DNA from: Acetitomaculum ruminis DSM 5522
Lineage (GTDB): Bacteria; Bacillota; Clostridia; Lachnospirales; Lachnospiraceae
Length of the DNA stretch: 64,000 nucleotides
Direction of reading: 5' to 3'
Assembly: GCF_900112085.1 (NCBI RefSeq)
Contig: NZ_FOJY01000002.1
Span: 186,001 to 250,000, forward strand
Each line of letters begins with the position of its first letter. The stretch's first letter is position 1. Shown in pieces: positions 9,108 to 19,122 of the stretch. The translations under genes were made by a program, and so were the position numbers. The notes beneath the pieces are model-generated. The model searched no databases. It was not told the origin of the DNA and worked only from the letters and a program-made list of their open reading frames with translations.

Positions 9108-9986
9108 TTATTCAATATTCTGAATCTGTTCACGAACCTTTTCAATCTCTGTTTTTAAATTTATGGCGTGATTGGAAATATCTATATCTCCTGCCTTAGA
9201 AAGAATCGTATTAGCCTCTCTGTTCATTTCCTGGGCTATAAAATCCAGTTTTCTGCCAACGCTTCCCCCAAGATTTAAGGTCTGTTTCATATGTTCTATA
9301 TGACTTCTAAGTCTGACTGTTTCCTCGTCAACACAAACCTTATCCGCATATATAACAACTTCAGCGGCAATCCTGTTTTCGTCAAGTTCTGTATCAGAAA
9401 GAACCTCATCTAGTTTTTCCTTTAATTTAGCCCTGTATGCTATAACTGTCTCAGGTGAACGTTTTTCTATGTAATCAACATCCGTAATCATTCCATCAAG
9501 TTTTTTCATAATATCTTCACAAAGCTTAGAACCCTCAGATTTACGGGTTTCAACCAGGCTCTCACAGGCATGTCTTACGGTATCAAAAATAATTTCACCT
9601 AAAGCTTCATCATCTTTCTTTTCGTCTCTGGTTTCTATTACTTCAGGATATCTTACAAGAATTTCAGCACTTAAATTGTTAGGAATTTCAAATTCTTTTG
9701 ACATTTCGTCACAATATTCTACATATGCTTTAGCAATTTTGCGATTATAGACTATAACAGACTCCTTTTCGGTATAGTCTTCGTAGGTAACAAACAAATC
9801 TACCTTTCCTCGCACTAAATAGTCCTTTAAAATATTTCTTATGTCGGATTCAAACATGCTGAATTTTTTCGGCATTTTAATGCTGGCATCCAAATATCTG
9901 TGATTTACTGATTTTATCTCCACGGTAATCTTTTGTTCGTCGTTGGAAAATTCATATCTTCCAAACCCTGTCATACTTTTAATCAT
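9108..9986 (-). CDS. yicC: YicC/YloC-family endoribonuclease
   Basis: A 292-aa protein of the YicC family, recently described as endoribonucleases involved in RNA turnover. It opens with the hallmark IKSMTGFGR, followed by VEIKSVNHRYLD, and the C-terminal half contains LRSHIEHM, GRKLDFIAQEMNREANTI, and the final VREQIQNIE, all highly conserved family blocks. Full length. First gene of the yicC-remA-gmk-rpoZ-rimO-pgsA operon and transcribed from the strong promoter at 10044-10072. Confidence 0.94.
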   Translation of the reverse strand: MIKSMTGFGRYEFSNDEQKITVEIKSVNHRYLDASIKMPKKFSMFESDIRNILKDYLVRGKVDLFVTYEDYTEKESVIVYNRKIAKAYVEYCDEMSKEFEIPNNLSAEILVRYPEVIETRDEKKDDEALGEIIFDTVRHACESLVETRKSEGSKLCEDIMKKLDGMITDVDYIEKRSPETVIAYRAKLKEKLDEVLSDTELDENRIAAEVVIYADKVCVDEETVRLRSHIEHMKQTLNLGGSVGRKLDFIAQEMNREANTILSKAGDIDISNHAINLKTEIEKVREQIQNIE

Positions 9987-10043
9987 TGATTTATCAATTC
10001 CTTTTTTAATGTATTAGTTTTATAATCCACAAAAATTCACATT

Positions 10044-10072
10044 ATTATAACACACCTCAATTTTATTGTAAA
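10044..10072 (-). promoter_or_regulatory. SigA-type promoter for yicC operon
   Basis: On the minus strand TTTACA (10072-10067) and TATAAT (10049-10044) are separated by exactly 17 bases, a near-consensus housekeeping promoter. It points at yicC about 60 bp downstream. It overlaps the -35 region proposed for rqcH on the opposite strand. Confidence 0.75.
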
Positions 10073-10093
10073 GATTGAGCCCTTTGTGATAAA
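10066..10093 (+). promoter_or_regulatory. Candidate promoter for rqcH
   Basis: TTGTAA at 10066-10071 and GATAAA at 10088-10093 with a 16-base spacer, each four of six to consensus. It lies 34 bp before the rqcH start and shares bases with the divergent yicC promoter, so the two may compete. Weaker than the yicC promoter. Confidence 0.45.
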
Positions 10094-10127
10094 ATACAAG
10101 TGCTTAAAATAAAGGAGGGACAAACAC

Positions 10128-11864
10128 ATGTCTTTTGATGGATTTACAATAGCAAATGTAACACATGATTTAAATAAATACCTTATTGGAGGAAGAATAT
10201 CAAAAATTGCCCAACCGGAAAAGGATGAGCTTCTTTTTACCATAAAATGTCCTGATAGAAGTCAATTGCGTTTAATTATTTCTGCCAATGCTTCTCTTCC
10301 TCTTATTTATATTACAGATGAAAAAAAGCAAAGTCCCCTTACTGCTCCTAATTTTTGCATGCTTCTAAGAAAGCATATCCAAAACGGTAAAATTTTAAAA
10401 ATAACACAGCCTGATATGGAAAGAGTAATCATTTTTGAAATTGAACACCTGGATGAAATGGGGGATTTAAAAACAAAACAGCTTATTGTTGAAATAATGG
10501 GCAAACACTCTAATATTATTTTTGCAGACATGGATAATAATATTATTGATTCCATTAAGCATGTTTCAGCAAATATGAGTTCCGTAAGGGAGGTTTTACC
10601 GGGAAGAACATATTTCATTCCTAAAACCGTTGAAAAGTTCAATCCTCTTTTAGCCAAAAAAGAAGATTTTTTCAGAGAGATTTTTTCAAAAAATATGAAG
10701 CTTTCAAAGTGCCTTTACAGCACTTACACAGGTATCAGCCCTGTTGTCGCTGAGGAAATCCTCTATAGAAGTCTGATTGACCCGGATGCCTATCCGGAAA
10801 TATTAAAGGATTATGAAAAAGAACAGTTTTACAATACATTTTGTCAGGTAATGGACATTGTTAAAGACAGTACCTTTACTCCTGTAATTGTATATGACGG
10901 AAAGAAACCTGTTGAATATGCGGCAATAAAACTTAATATGTACCACGACCTAAACATTGTTGAATATGATAATATATCAACTGTTTTAAAAGATTATTAC
11001 AAGCAAAAGGAAGTTGTTACCAGAATCAGACAAAAATCCGTTGATTTAAGAAAAATCACTTCCACTGCCTATGACAGAGCAAGAAAAAAACTTTCACTAC
11101 AGGAAAAGCAGCTTAAAGATACTGAAAAAAGAGATAAATACAGAATTTATGGTGAACTTATCAATACTTACGGATACGATGTCAAACCTCAAAGTACTAA
11201 GATGGAGGCTTTAAATTACTATACTAATGAAAATATTACTATCCCTCTTGATAAGGATTTGACGCCACATGAAAACTCTGTCAGATATTTTAATAAATAC
11301 AATAAATTAAAAAGAACTTTCGAGGCTTTGTCCTTACAAATTGAAAATACCAGAACTGAAATTGAACATCTGGAATCCATTTCTATTTGTCTTGATATAG
11401 CTGAAAACGAAGAAGATTTGGTTGAAATCAAAGAAGAACTTACCGAATACGGCTATATTAATAAAAAAAGAGGAGAAAAAAAGGCAAAGATTAAAAGCAG
11501 CCCTTTTCATTACATTTCAAGTGACGGGTTTGATATTTTTATCGGGAAAAATAATTACCAAAATGACATTCTGACTTTTAAAAACGGAACCGGTAATGAC
11601 TGGTGGTTTCATGCAAAAAAAATCCCCGGCTCCCATGTTCTTGTTAAGACAAGAGATGGTAACCTTCCTGATAAAACCTTTGAAGAAGCAGCTCGCTTAG
11701 CCGCTTATTATTCAAAAGCACGGGAAAATGCAAAAGTTGAAGTTGATTATCTTCAGATAAAAAATGTCAAAAAACCTAATGGAGCAAAGCCAGGCTTTGT
11801 AGTCTATTATACAAATTATTCAATGACTGCCGAACCTGATATTTCCGGAATAAAGCAAATTTAA
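10128..11864 (+). CDS. rqcH: Rqc2-homologue RqcH (NFACT family)
   Basis: Ribosome quality-control factor that binds stalled 50S subunits and directs alanine tailing of the nascent chain; older annotation calls it fibronectin-binding protein A. The 578-aa protein has the NFACT-N domain beginning with FDGFTIANVTHDLN and a GGRISKI turn, a central coiled-coil (about residues 290-440 with DTEKRDKYRIYGELI), and the C-terminal NFACT-R domain with GNDWWFHAKKIPGSHVLV. The ATG follows AAAGGAGGG. It is one of few plus-strand genes here and ends at a bidirectional terminator shared with glgA. Confidence 0.93.
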   Translation: MSFDGFTIANVTHDLNKYLIGGRISKIAQPEKDELLFTIKCPDRSQLRLIISANASLPLIYITDEKKQSPLTAPNFCMLLRKHIQNGKILKITQPDMERVIIFEIEHLDEMGDLKTKQLIVEIMGKHSNIIFADMDNNIIDSIKHVSANMSSVREVLPGRTYFIPKTVEKFNPLLAKKEDFFREIFSKNMKLSKCLYSTYTGISPVVAEEILYRSLIDPDAYPEILKDYEKEQFYNTFCQVMDIVKDSTFTPVIVYDGKKPVEYAAIKLNMYHDLNIVEYDNISTVLKDYYKQKEVVTRIRQKSVDLRKITSTAYDRARKKLSLQEKQLKDTEKRDKYRIYGELINTYGYDVKPQSTKMEALNYYTNENITIPLDKDLTPHENSVRYFNKYNKLKRTFEALSLQIENTRTEIEHLESISICLDIAENEEDLVEIKEELTEYGYINKKRGEKKAKIKSSPFHYISSDGFDIFIGKNNYQNDILTFKNGTGNDWWFHAKKIPGSHVLVKTRDGNLPDKTFEEAARLAAYYSKARENAKVEVDYLQIKNVKKPNGAKPGFVVYYTNYSMTAEPDISGIKQI

Positions 11865-11868
11865 CCTA

Positions 11869-11907
11869 ACAAAAAACCTGAAATTTTTTAAATTTCAGGT
11901 TTTTTGT
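11869..11907. terminator. Bidirectional terminator between rqcH and glgA
   Basis: A near-perfect A/T-flanked palindrome: AAAAAACCUGAAAUU on the left pairs with AAUUUCAGGUUUUUU on the right, with runs of A and U on both ends. It serves convergent genes rqcH (plus) and glgA (minus). Confidence 0.85.
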
Positions 11908-13358
11908 TATAACCACGGTGTAAGCATATTGTATAATGCTTCATATTCTTTTGCTGATTTCTCCCATGAAAAATCTTTTTTCATGCCTCTTTCTATTATT
12001 TTATTCCAGTCACGCTTTTTTTCTATGTATATTGATCTGGCATAATAAATAACGCTTAACATGTCATTGGCATTATAATTCGTAAAACTAAAACCTGTAC
12101 CGGTTTTTTCATACTCATTATAAGGTTCTACCGTATCCTTTAAACCTCCCGTTTCCCTGACTATTGGAACGCATCCGTATCTTAATGAAATAAGCTGACT
12201 AAGTCCACAGGGTTCAAAAAGGGAAGGCATTAAAAATGCATCACTTGCAGCATACATCTCTCTTGACAATTCTTCTGAAAAATAAATACATGCTTTTATC
12301 TGTTTTGGATATTTCCATTCGTAGTGCCTAAACATATTTTCATATTGCTCTTCTCCTGTTCCAAGAACAATCATCTGTAAATCCTGGTTAGAGCAAAGAT
12401 CATCCATTACAGCGCCTATTAAGTCAAATCCCTTTTGTTCTGTAAGTCTTGAAACTATTCCAATTAGAAACTTATTCTTTCCAACATCAAGGCCAAGCTT
12501 TTCCTGAAGTTTTATCTTGTTTTTTACCCTGCTCCATTTAAAACTGCTGACTCCGTATTTATGAGGAATATACGGGTCGGTAAGTGGATTATAAGATTCG
12601 TAATCTATTCCGTTTATGATACCGTATAGACTTCCCTGTCTGGCTTTAATAAGTCCATCAAGTCCCTCCCCAAAATAAGGAGTTTTTATTTCTTCTGAAT
12701 AAGTCTTACTTACGGTAGCTATTATGTCGGAATATGCAATTCCACCTTTAAGATAATTTGCATCTCCGTAAGCTTCCAATTTATCAGGTTTAAAAAAATC
12801 TGCAGAAAGGCCGGTAATATCTTTTGTTTTTTTGATGTCCCATCTTCCCTGAAACTTTAAATTATGTATAGATATTACAGTTTTAATACCTCTATAAAAT
12901 TCATCATTGGAAAAACTGTCTTTCAAATATACAGGTATTAAAGCTGTCTCCCAGTCATTGCAATGAATTATATCCGGTCTAAAATCTATTACCTTAAGAC
13001 ATGATAAAACCGCCTTGGAATAAAAAGCAAATTTTTCTATATCTTCGTGAATATATCCATATGGTGAAAATCCTGCAAAATAGTATTCATTATCAATAAA
13101 ATAATATGTAATGCCCTTATATCGTGTCTGTAATATTCCTACATACTGCTGTCTCCAGCTTAAATCCATGTAAAAATGGTTTACATATTCCATTTTATCT
13201 TTCCATCTTTGTTCAATGCACATATATTTGGGTACTATAACTCTTACATCAAATTCGTCCTTGTTAAAGTATCTTGGTAAAGAACCTGCAACATCAGCAA
13301 GACCACCTGTTTTTATAAATGGTACTGCTTCTGATGTAGCGAACAATACTTTTTTCAT
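11907..13358 (-). CDS. glgA: Glycogen synthase (ADP-glucose type)
   Basis: GT5 enzyme that elongates alpha-1,4-glucan from ADP-glucose. The 483-aa GT-B protein begins with VLFATSEAVPFIKTGGLADV, where K16 in KTGGL is the ADP-glucose-binding motif, and has FTVIHNL-like (here VISIHNLKFQG), GIVSRLTEQKG, and the C-terminal donor site EPCGLSQLISLRYGCVPIVRETGGL. It is full length. No other glg gene is adjacent; it starts 6 bp after recN and is probably the last gene of that long operon, an unusual neighbour set for glycogen metabolism. Confidence 0.94.
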   Translation of the reverse strand: MKKVLFATSEAVPFIKTGGLADVAGSLPRYFNKDEFDVRVIVPKYMCIEQRWKDKMEYVNHFYMDLSWRQQYVGILQTRYKGITYYFIDNEYYFAGFSPYGYIHEDIEKFAFYSKAVLSCLKVIDFRPDIIHCNDWETALIPVYLKDSFSNDEFYRGIKTVISIHNLKFQGRWDIKKTKDITGLSADFFKPDKLEAYGDANYLKGGIAYSDIIATVSKTYSEEIKTPYFGEGLDGLIKARQGSLYGIINGIDYESYNPLTDPYIPHKYGVSSFKWSRVKNKIKLQEKLGLDVGKNKFLIGIVSRLTEQKGFDLIGAVMDDLCSNQDLQMIVLGTGEEQYENMFRHYEWKYPKQIKACIYFSEELSREMYAASDAFLMPSLFEPCGLSQLISLRYGCVPIVRETGGLKDTVEPYNEYEKTGTGFSFTNYNANDMLSVIYYARSIYIEKKRDWNKIIERGMKKDFSWEKSAKEYEALYNMLTPWL

Positions 13359-13364
13359 CTTTCA

Positions 13365-15059
13365 TCACCCTTTTTCAATTTCCTTCTTTATTATATTCGC
13401 ATTATCCTTCATTTCTATTGCACTACTTAATATAGCATCCGTAATATCTGTTCCACCAACTAATCTGGACAATTCTGTTATAATTGCGTCATTTGACAAT
13501 TTTATTATAGAGGAAGTGGTGCCTTCATTTTTGTTTATCTTTTTTTCTATGAGGAAATGACTATCTGCCATAGAGGCTATCTGAGCGAGATGTGTAATAC
13601 AAATAACCTGATGTCTTCTGGCGATATATGCCATTTTTTTCGCCACCATTGAAGCAGTTCTTCCACTGATACCTGTATCGATTTCATCAAAAATAAGGGT
13701 ATCTATATTATCTGTATCAGCTAAAACTGTTTTTATCCCAAGCATTATTCTGGAAAGTTCACCACCTGAAGCTACCTTTCCCAATGGTTTTAAATTTTCC
13801 CCCGGATTAGTAGATATAATAAACTCTGCATCATCAAAGCCATTTGCCGAATAATCCAAAGTCTTTCTAAACTCCATATTAAAAGAAACCTGCAAAAAAT
13901 TCAAGTCAAGTAACGCTTTGGTAATCTCTTTTACCAATTTAGTAGATATTTTTTTTCTACATTCTGACAATTTTAACGAAGCATCAACCAAGTCTTTTTC
14001 GGCATTTTTCAACTTTTTATTAATAGATTCCTTGTAGGTTTCAAAATTTACAAGTGTATCAAGTCTTTTTCTTTTTTCTTCCAGTGAAGCTAAAATATCA
14101 GAAATTGAATCACCATATTTACTTTTTAAATTATTGATTACGGTAAGTCTTTGATTTATCTCTTCAAACTCTTCCTCACTAAATTCGTTTTCCGAAATAT
14201 AATCAGAAAGTTCTCTAGAGAAATCGTTTAAAAGTGAATCCACATTTGAAAGAGAATCCAATAAATTAGAAAGATTTACATCATATTCAGCCACCTTTGA
14301 TATAAGTCTCATTCCTTCACCAATGCTATTAGCAGCGGAATTATTGCCTTCAGAGATAAGCTGATGACATTTATTAACAGAATTAATTATTTTTTTACCA
14401 TTAGAAAGCTTTTTATAATCAGCTTCAAGATTATCATCTTCACCATTTATAAGTGTGGCTGATTCGATTTCATTTATCTCAAATTCAAGAAAATCTATTT
14501 CTCTTTTTCTACTTTCTTCATCAATAGAAAGTTTGTCTAATTCATTTTTTAGTTCTGAATATCTTTTATAACAATCTGATGTAATCTCTTTTAATTTGGA
14601 AATCTTTTCCTTTCCAAATTCATCCAGAATCTTCAAATGATTTCTTTTGTCATTTAAAGATTGATGTTCCTGCTGACCATGAACATCAATCAATAAACCG
14701 CTTATTTCTTTAAGAACGGATACTGAAACATTTTCTCCGTTAATCTTAGAAAGAACCCTGTTTTTTAATACTTTTCTCGACAATATTATCTGGCCGTCTT
14801 CAAAGCTTATTCCTAACTCTTTCATTTTTTCACAAACTGCCTTTGAATCGGTTTCAAAAACAGCTTCCACCAGGGAATAATCATCATTATCCCGCAACAG
14901 GCTTCTGTCAAGCTTTCCTCCCAATGCGAAATTGAGGGAATCAATAATTATTGATTTTCCTGCACCGGTTTCACCGGACAATATATTTAAGCCTTCATCA
15001 AAATATATATCACTTTCATCAATTAAAGCCAGATTCTTTACGTGAAAATTTAAAAGCAT
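13365..15059 (-). CDS. recN: DNA repair protein RecN
   Basis: SMC-like ATPase acting early in double-strand break repair. The 564-aa protein has the N-terminal Walker A (GETGAGKS, about 30-37) and VDVHGQQEHQSL-like QQ motif, a central coiled-coil region (about 155-360), and C-terminal ABC signature LASGGELSR-like (here VASGGELSRIMLG), Walker B (DTLIFDEIDTGISG) and a late His switch ICITHLAQIA. All ATPase elements are intact. Upstream argR is 23 bp away, and the argR-recN pairing is widespread in Firmicutes. Confidence 0.95.
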   Translation of the reverse strand: MLLNFHVKNLALIDESDIYFDEGLNILSGETGAGKSIIIDSLNFALGGKLDRSLLRDNDDYSLVEAVFETDSKAVCEKMKELGISFEDGQIILSRKVLKNRVLSKINGENVSVSVLKEISGLLIDVHGQQEHQSLNDKRNHLKILDEFGKEKISKLKEITSDCYKRYSELKNELDKLSIDEESRKREIDFLEFEINEIESATLINGEDDNLEADYKKLSNGKKIINSVNKCHQLISEGNNSAANSIGEGMRLISKVAEYDVNLSNLLDSLSNVDSLLNDFSRELSDYISENEFSEEEFEEINQRLTVINNLKSKYGDSISDILASLEEKRKRLDTLVNFETYKESINKKLKNAEKDLVDASLKLSECRKKISTKLVKEITKALLDLNFLQVSFNMEFRKTLDYSANGFDDAEFIISTNPGENLKPLGKVASGGELSRIMLGIKTVLADTDNIDTLIFDEIDTGISGRTASMVAKKMAYIARRHQVICITHLAQIASMADSHFLIEKKINKNEGTTSSIIKLSNDAIITELSRLVGGTDITDAILSSAIEMKDNANIIKKEIEKG

Positions 15060-15082
15060 TTACATTTTCTCTCCTAGATTTT

Positions 15083-15535
15083 TTATACAGATGTAATATT
15101 TTGTATTTTTTCGATAGCCAGGGCTGCTTCTTCTCTTCCCTTTGTAGCGCACATAATAGTATCATCCCCTGCGATACAACCGGCAATTTCAGCAATATTT
15201 AAAGCATCAATAGCTGCTGCTACAGCCATAGCCATACCCGGAAATGTCTTTACAACGATCATGTTTGATGCCTGGGTAATTGATACAAATCCATCTTTTA
15301 AAGCTCTTGAATATTTTTCACCTAAATTTGGAAGATTATTCGATAAAAATACATATTTTTGTCTGATACCATCCGGCGAGGCCTTGGATAATTTAAGTTC
15401 TCTAATGTCTCTTGATACAGTAGCCTGAGTAACACTAAATCCCGCTTCATTAAGCAAGGATGCCAATTCTTCCTGAGTCTCAATATCATGTTCTGTTATT
15501 AATTCTATTATTTTATTATGTCTGTCCTGTTTCAT
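15083..15535 (-). CDS. argR: Arginine repressor ArgR
   Basis: Hexameric arginine-responsive repressor of arginine biosynthesis or catabolism genes. The 150-aa protein has a winged-helix N-terminus (RHNKIIELI, ETQEELASLL, TQATVSRDIRELKL) and a C-terminal oligomerisation and arginine-binding domain with VVKTFPGMA and the GDDTIMCATKG motif carrying the ligand Asp pair. It sits between nadK and recN, the common clostridial position. No ARG-box was identified within the window. Confidence 0.94.
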   Translation of the reverse strand: MKQDRHNKIIELITEHDIETQEELASLLNEAGFSVTQATVSRDIRELKLSKASPDGIRQKYVFLSNNLPNLGEKYSRALKDGFVSITQASNMIVVKTFPGMAMAVAAAIDALNIAEIAGCIAGDDTIMCATKGREEAALAIEKIQNITSV

Positions 15536-15551
15536 TTAAACACCTCATTTT

Positions 15552-16406
15552 TTAAATATATTCCTGCATTTTTTTGTGCAGCGTTTTTAGAAAACTGATT
15601 TTACTCATTTTCAATATTCTGGTTACATTTTTAGCCCTTGAAACTGTAATTTTTTCTCCCGAACTGACTTTTATAGGTTTTTTTCCATCAAAAGAAACCA
15701 TTGCTTCTTCTATCTTTTGGCGCCTTCCTTCACCAATTTCAACGGTAATACTTGACTGTGCACTGATAACTATACTTTTTGTGCTTATGGTATGTGAATT
15801 GATAGGTGTTAAAAGAATAATCTGCGCCCTTGGTTCTACAATAGGTCCCCCTGCTGACATGCTATAAGCTGTAGAACCGGTAGGTGTGGCAATAATTATC
15901 CCATCAGCACTATATGTACAAAGATGTACATCGTCCACATATATTATAAAATTTAAGAGCCTTAAATTTCCACCTCTGTGAATAACGACATCATTTAAGG
16001 CAAAATCAGAAGATTTCATTTTTTGGGAGTTATCGAAAATCTCCCCCTGAACCATCATTCTATCTTCCATATCATAGACATCATCTATCAGGTTATTTAA
16101 TGCATTTTCTATATCGTTAAGCTCTAATTCACATAAATAACCCATATTTCCCATATTAACACCTATTAAAGGTTTATTCATTCCAAAAATCTTTCTTGCT
16201 GCAAATAAAAGTGTTCCATCCCCCCCTAATACGATTATACAATCACTTTCTATGAGCTCTTTTGAAAATCTGATATTTTCGCCTTTTAAATCTGTGAGCT
16301 CAAAGCTTGCAAAGCAACCTCTTTCCTTTAAATATTCGACAATATATTTAGTGTTTATTAGTTCCAAATCCTTATAGGAATTTGTAATTATATGAAATTT
16401 TTTCAT
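15552..16406 (-). CDS. nadK: NAD kinase
   Basis: Phosphorylates NAD to NADP. The 284-aa protein has GGDGT at residues 61-65, the GVNMGNMGYL loop, a Asn-Asp version of the NE/D motif (ALNDVVIHRG), DGIIIATPTGSTAYSMSAGGPIV for substrate binding, and the usual C-terminal beta domain. All catalytic elements are intact. It lies between tlyA and argR in the asp23-to-glgA operon. Confidence 0.95.
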   Translation of the reverse strand: MKKFHIITNSYKDLELINTKYIVEYLKERGCFASFELTDLKGENIRFSKELIESDCIIVLGGDGTLLFAARKIFGMNKPLIGVNMGNMGYLCELELNDIENALNNLIDDVYDMEDRMMVQGEIFDNSQKMKSSDFALNDVVIHRGGNLRLLNFIIYVDDVHLCTYSADGIIIATPTGSTAYSMSAGGPIVEPRAQIILLTPINSHTISTKSIVISAQSSITVEIGEGRRQKIEEAMVSFDGKKPIKVSSGEKITVSRAKNVTRILKMSKISFLKTLHKKMQEYI

Positions 16407-16433
16407 TTCTTACATTCTCCCGATAATTAATTA

Positions 16434-17237
16434 TCAGTCCAAGCTGTCGTGTGCTTTTTGAACTGTTTCATCAATATTAATATACACGTTTTCCGCACTT
16501 TTGTCATTGCATAAATATAAAAGATATTCAATATTTCCTTCTGGACCCTTTACAGGTGAAAAATCAAGATTTTTTACCTTGAAACCTATTGACAAAGCAA
16601 ATTCAACTACTTTTTCTATTACCTCTTTATGAACTTTTTTATCTCTGACAACCCCTTTTTTACCAACCTTTTCCTTTCCGGCTTCAAATTGTGGCTTTAT
16701 AAGACAAACCAGTTCTCCCTTTTCTTTTAAAAGATTTTTTGCAACATTTAAAACCATTGTCAGAGAAATAAATGAAACATCTATTGATATAAAATCAGCC
16801 TCTTCTCCTAAATCCTCCGGAACAACATATCTTATATTGGTCTTTTCCATACATACTACTCTTTCATCCTGCCTTAGTTTCCAGGCAAGCTGCCCTCTTC
16901 CTACATCTATGGCAAATACCTTTACAGCCCCGTTTTGTAACATGCAATCCGTAAATCCTCCAGTGGAAGCACCAATATCTACACAGGTAAATCCATCAAG
17001 CTTAAGATCAAATACATCCATTGCTTTTTCCAGTTTAAGACCACCGCGACTGACATATTTTAATGATTTTCCTCTTACTTCTATTTTTGATTTTTCTTCG
17101 TCAAAAGTTGAACCGGCCTTATCTTCTTTTTGACCATTAACATATACTTCTCCTGCCATAATAACGGCTTTTGCCTTTTCTCTTGATTCTGCCAGTCCCT
17201 GTTTTACCAGTAAAACATCCAAACGTTCTTTTTTCAT
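16434..17237 (-). CDS. tlyA: TlyA-family rRNA 2'-O-methyltransferase
   Basis: S4-domain plus FtsJ-type methyltransferase; TlyA homologues methylate ribose of cytidines in 16S and 23S rRNA. The 267-aa protein starts KKERLDVLLVKQGLAESREKA (S4 domain), then a linker with YVSRGGLKLEKA, and the SAM site VDIGASTGGFTDCMLQNGA, with catalytic Lys and Asp-like segments VGRGQLAW and ISIDVSFISL downstream. Historically annotated as hemolysin or YqxC. It follows dxs by one base, a standard Firmicutes arrangement. Confidence 0.93.
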   Translation of the reverse strand: MKKERLDVLLVKQGLAESREKAKAVIMAGEVYVNGQKEDKAGSTFDEEKSKIEVRGKSLKYVSRGGLKLEKAMDVFDLKLDGFTCVDIGASTGGFTDCMLQNGAVKVFAIDVGRGQLAWKLRQDERVVCMEKTNIRYVVPEDLGEEADFISIDVSFISLTMVLNVAKNLLKEKGELVCLIKPQFEAGKEKVGKKGVVRDKKVHKEVIEKVVEFALSIGFKVKNLDFSPVKGPEGNIEYLLYLCNDKSAENVYINIDETVQKAHDSLD

Positions 17238-17238
17238 A

Positions 17239-19107
17239 TTATTTGTATATCCTTAAATGATTAATAATTCTATCAGCAACACTAACTGCATCTATATGAC
17301 ATTCCCTTTGAAGAACTTCAACGCTACCTTGTTCTATAAAAGTGTCTTCGATGCCTATATTTAAAACTTTTATGTCTATATTTTCCTGATTTATATAAGC
17401 CAATACCTGCTGTCCAAAACCTCCGGCAAGTACATTTTCTTCTAAAGTAACCAAAAGCCTGTGTTTTTCGCCCAGATTTTCAATCAGTTTTTTATCAAAA
17501 GGTTTAACAAACCTTGCATTAATCAAAGTTACATTATGTCCTTTTTCTTTAAGAAGCATCCTTACTTTCTCAGATATTTTGACCATATTTCCTACGGCCA
17601 ATAACGCAATTTCATCTTCATCATATATTATTTCTGAGATGCCATATTGAATTTCTTTTCTAAAAGACTGTAAACCATCATAAGCTTCACCTCTTGGATA
17701 GCGTAAAGCAATAGGTCCATCGTACTTCAATGCAAATTTTAACATATCTGATAACTCCCACTTGTTTTTTGGAGCCATCACTGTCATATTAGGCATCATG
17801 GTAAGGTATGAAAGGTCAAATACTCCCTGATGTGTCTGTCCATCCTTTCCTACAAGACCAGCTCTGTCTATGGCAAATACTACATGAAGATTTTGCATAC
17901 ACACATCATGAATAACCTGATCATACGCCCTTTGTAAAAAAGATGAATACACTGCAAACACCGGTTTTAAACCTCCTACGGCAAGCCCTGCCGCAAAAGT
18001 TACACCGTGTTGTTCTGCTATACCTACATCAAAAAAACGATCCGGAAATTTTCTTGCAAATCTTTTTAATCCGGTTCCATCAGCCATAGCCGCAGTTATA
18101 GCTACTACCTTTTCATCTCTTTCGCCCATTTTTTTCATTACTGTGGAAAAAACATCTGTATATCCTGATTTTTTACTTGGAGATTCCGGAATACCGTTTT
18201 CTACCTTAAAGGCACCTGTACCATGAAATCTGGAAGGGTGTCTTTCTGCTGGAAGATAACCTTTTCCTTTTTTGGTTACAACATGGACAATGACAGGCCC
18301 GTTAACTTTTTTAGCATCATTAAATGCCTTAACAAGCTTTTCAATATCATAACCATCCAAAGGCCCCAAATACTTAATATCCATATTTTCAAAAAGCATC
18401 CCCGGTAAAATCAATTGTTTTATTCCGCTTTTTGTTTTTCTGATGGTATTTACTGCCATAGAGCCAATATTAGGAATCTTTTCCAATGTATTTATAACAT
18501 TTGTCTTTAAATCCGTGTACTGTGATGATGTACGCAAATGTCCTAGATATTCTGACATTCCGCCAACATTTTTAGAAATAGACATTTCATTATCATTTAA
18601 AACTATTATTAAATTTGTCTTTAAAGCAGAAGCATTATTCAAAGCCTCAAATGCCATTCCTCCGGTAAGTGCGCCGTCACCTATAACACTTACCACATAA
18701 AAATTTTCAGCTGATAAATCTCTTGCATGAGCAATTCCGAGACCGGCTGAAATGGAAGTAGAACTATGTCCCGTATCAAAACTGTCGCAGGAACTTTCAG
18801 TTCTTTTAGGAAATCCGCTAAGGCCCTCGAATTCCCTTAAATTATCAAATTCATCTTTTCTGCCTGTCAACACCTTATGGGTATATGATTGATGTCCAAC
18901 ATCCCAGATTATCTTATCTTTAGGCAAATCAAAAGCCAAATGCAATGCCATAGTAAGTTCAATAACCCCAAGATTAGAAGCAAGATGTCCTCCCTTTACG
19001 CTTATCTTATTTATGAGAAATTGTCTGATTTCATTTGCAAGAAGAAATATTTCCTCTTTTTTCAGCTTTTTTATGTCATTAACCTGATTTATCTTTTCTA
19101 AAACCAT
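17239..19107 (-). CDS. dxs: 1-Deoxy-D-xylulose-5-phosphate synthase
   Basis: Thiamine-diphosphate enzyme that joins pyruvate and glyceraldehyde 3-phosphate, first step of the MEP isoprenoid pathway. The 622-aa transketolase-like protein has the ThDP motif from GDGALTGGMAFEALNNA, the HPSRFHG loop, the second-domain FFDVGIAEQHGVTFAAGLA with catalytic Glu, and the C-terminal transketolase domain. Full length and intact. It is 15 bp after ispA, so early and late isoprenoid steps share an operon. Confidence 0.96.
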   Translation of the reverse strand: MVLEKINQVNDIKKLKKEEIFLLANEIRQFLINKISVKGGHLASNLGVIELTMALHLAFDLPKDKIIWDVGHQSYTHKVLTGRKDEFDNLREFEGLSGFPKRTESSCDSFDTGHSSTSISAGLGIAHARDLSAENFYVVSVIGDGALTGGMAFEALNNASALKTNLIIVLNDNEMSISKNVGGMSEYLGHLRTSSQYTDLKTNVINTLEKIPNIGSMAVNTIRKTKSGIKQLILPGMLFENMDIKYLGPLDGYDIEKLVKAFNDAKKVNGPVIVHVVTKKGKGYLPAERHPSRFHGTGAFKVENGIPESPSKKSGYTDVFSTVMKKMGERDEKVVAITAAMADGTGLKRFARKFPDRFFDVGIAEQHGVTFAAGLAVGGLKPVFAVYSSFLQRAYDQVIHDVCMQNLHVVFAIDRAGLVGKDGQTHQGVFDLSYLTMMPNMTVMAPKNKWELSDMLKFALKYDGPIALRYPRGEAYDGLQSFRKEIQYGISEIIYDEDEIALLAVGNMVKISEKVRMLLKEKGHNVTLINARFVKPFDKKLIENLGEKHRLLVTLEENVLAGGFGQQVLAYINQENIDIKVLNIGIEDTFIEQGSVEVLQRECHIDAVSVADRIINHLRIYK

Positions 19108-19122
19108 TTAGTTCCACACCTT

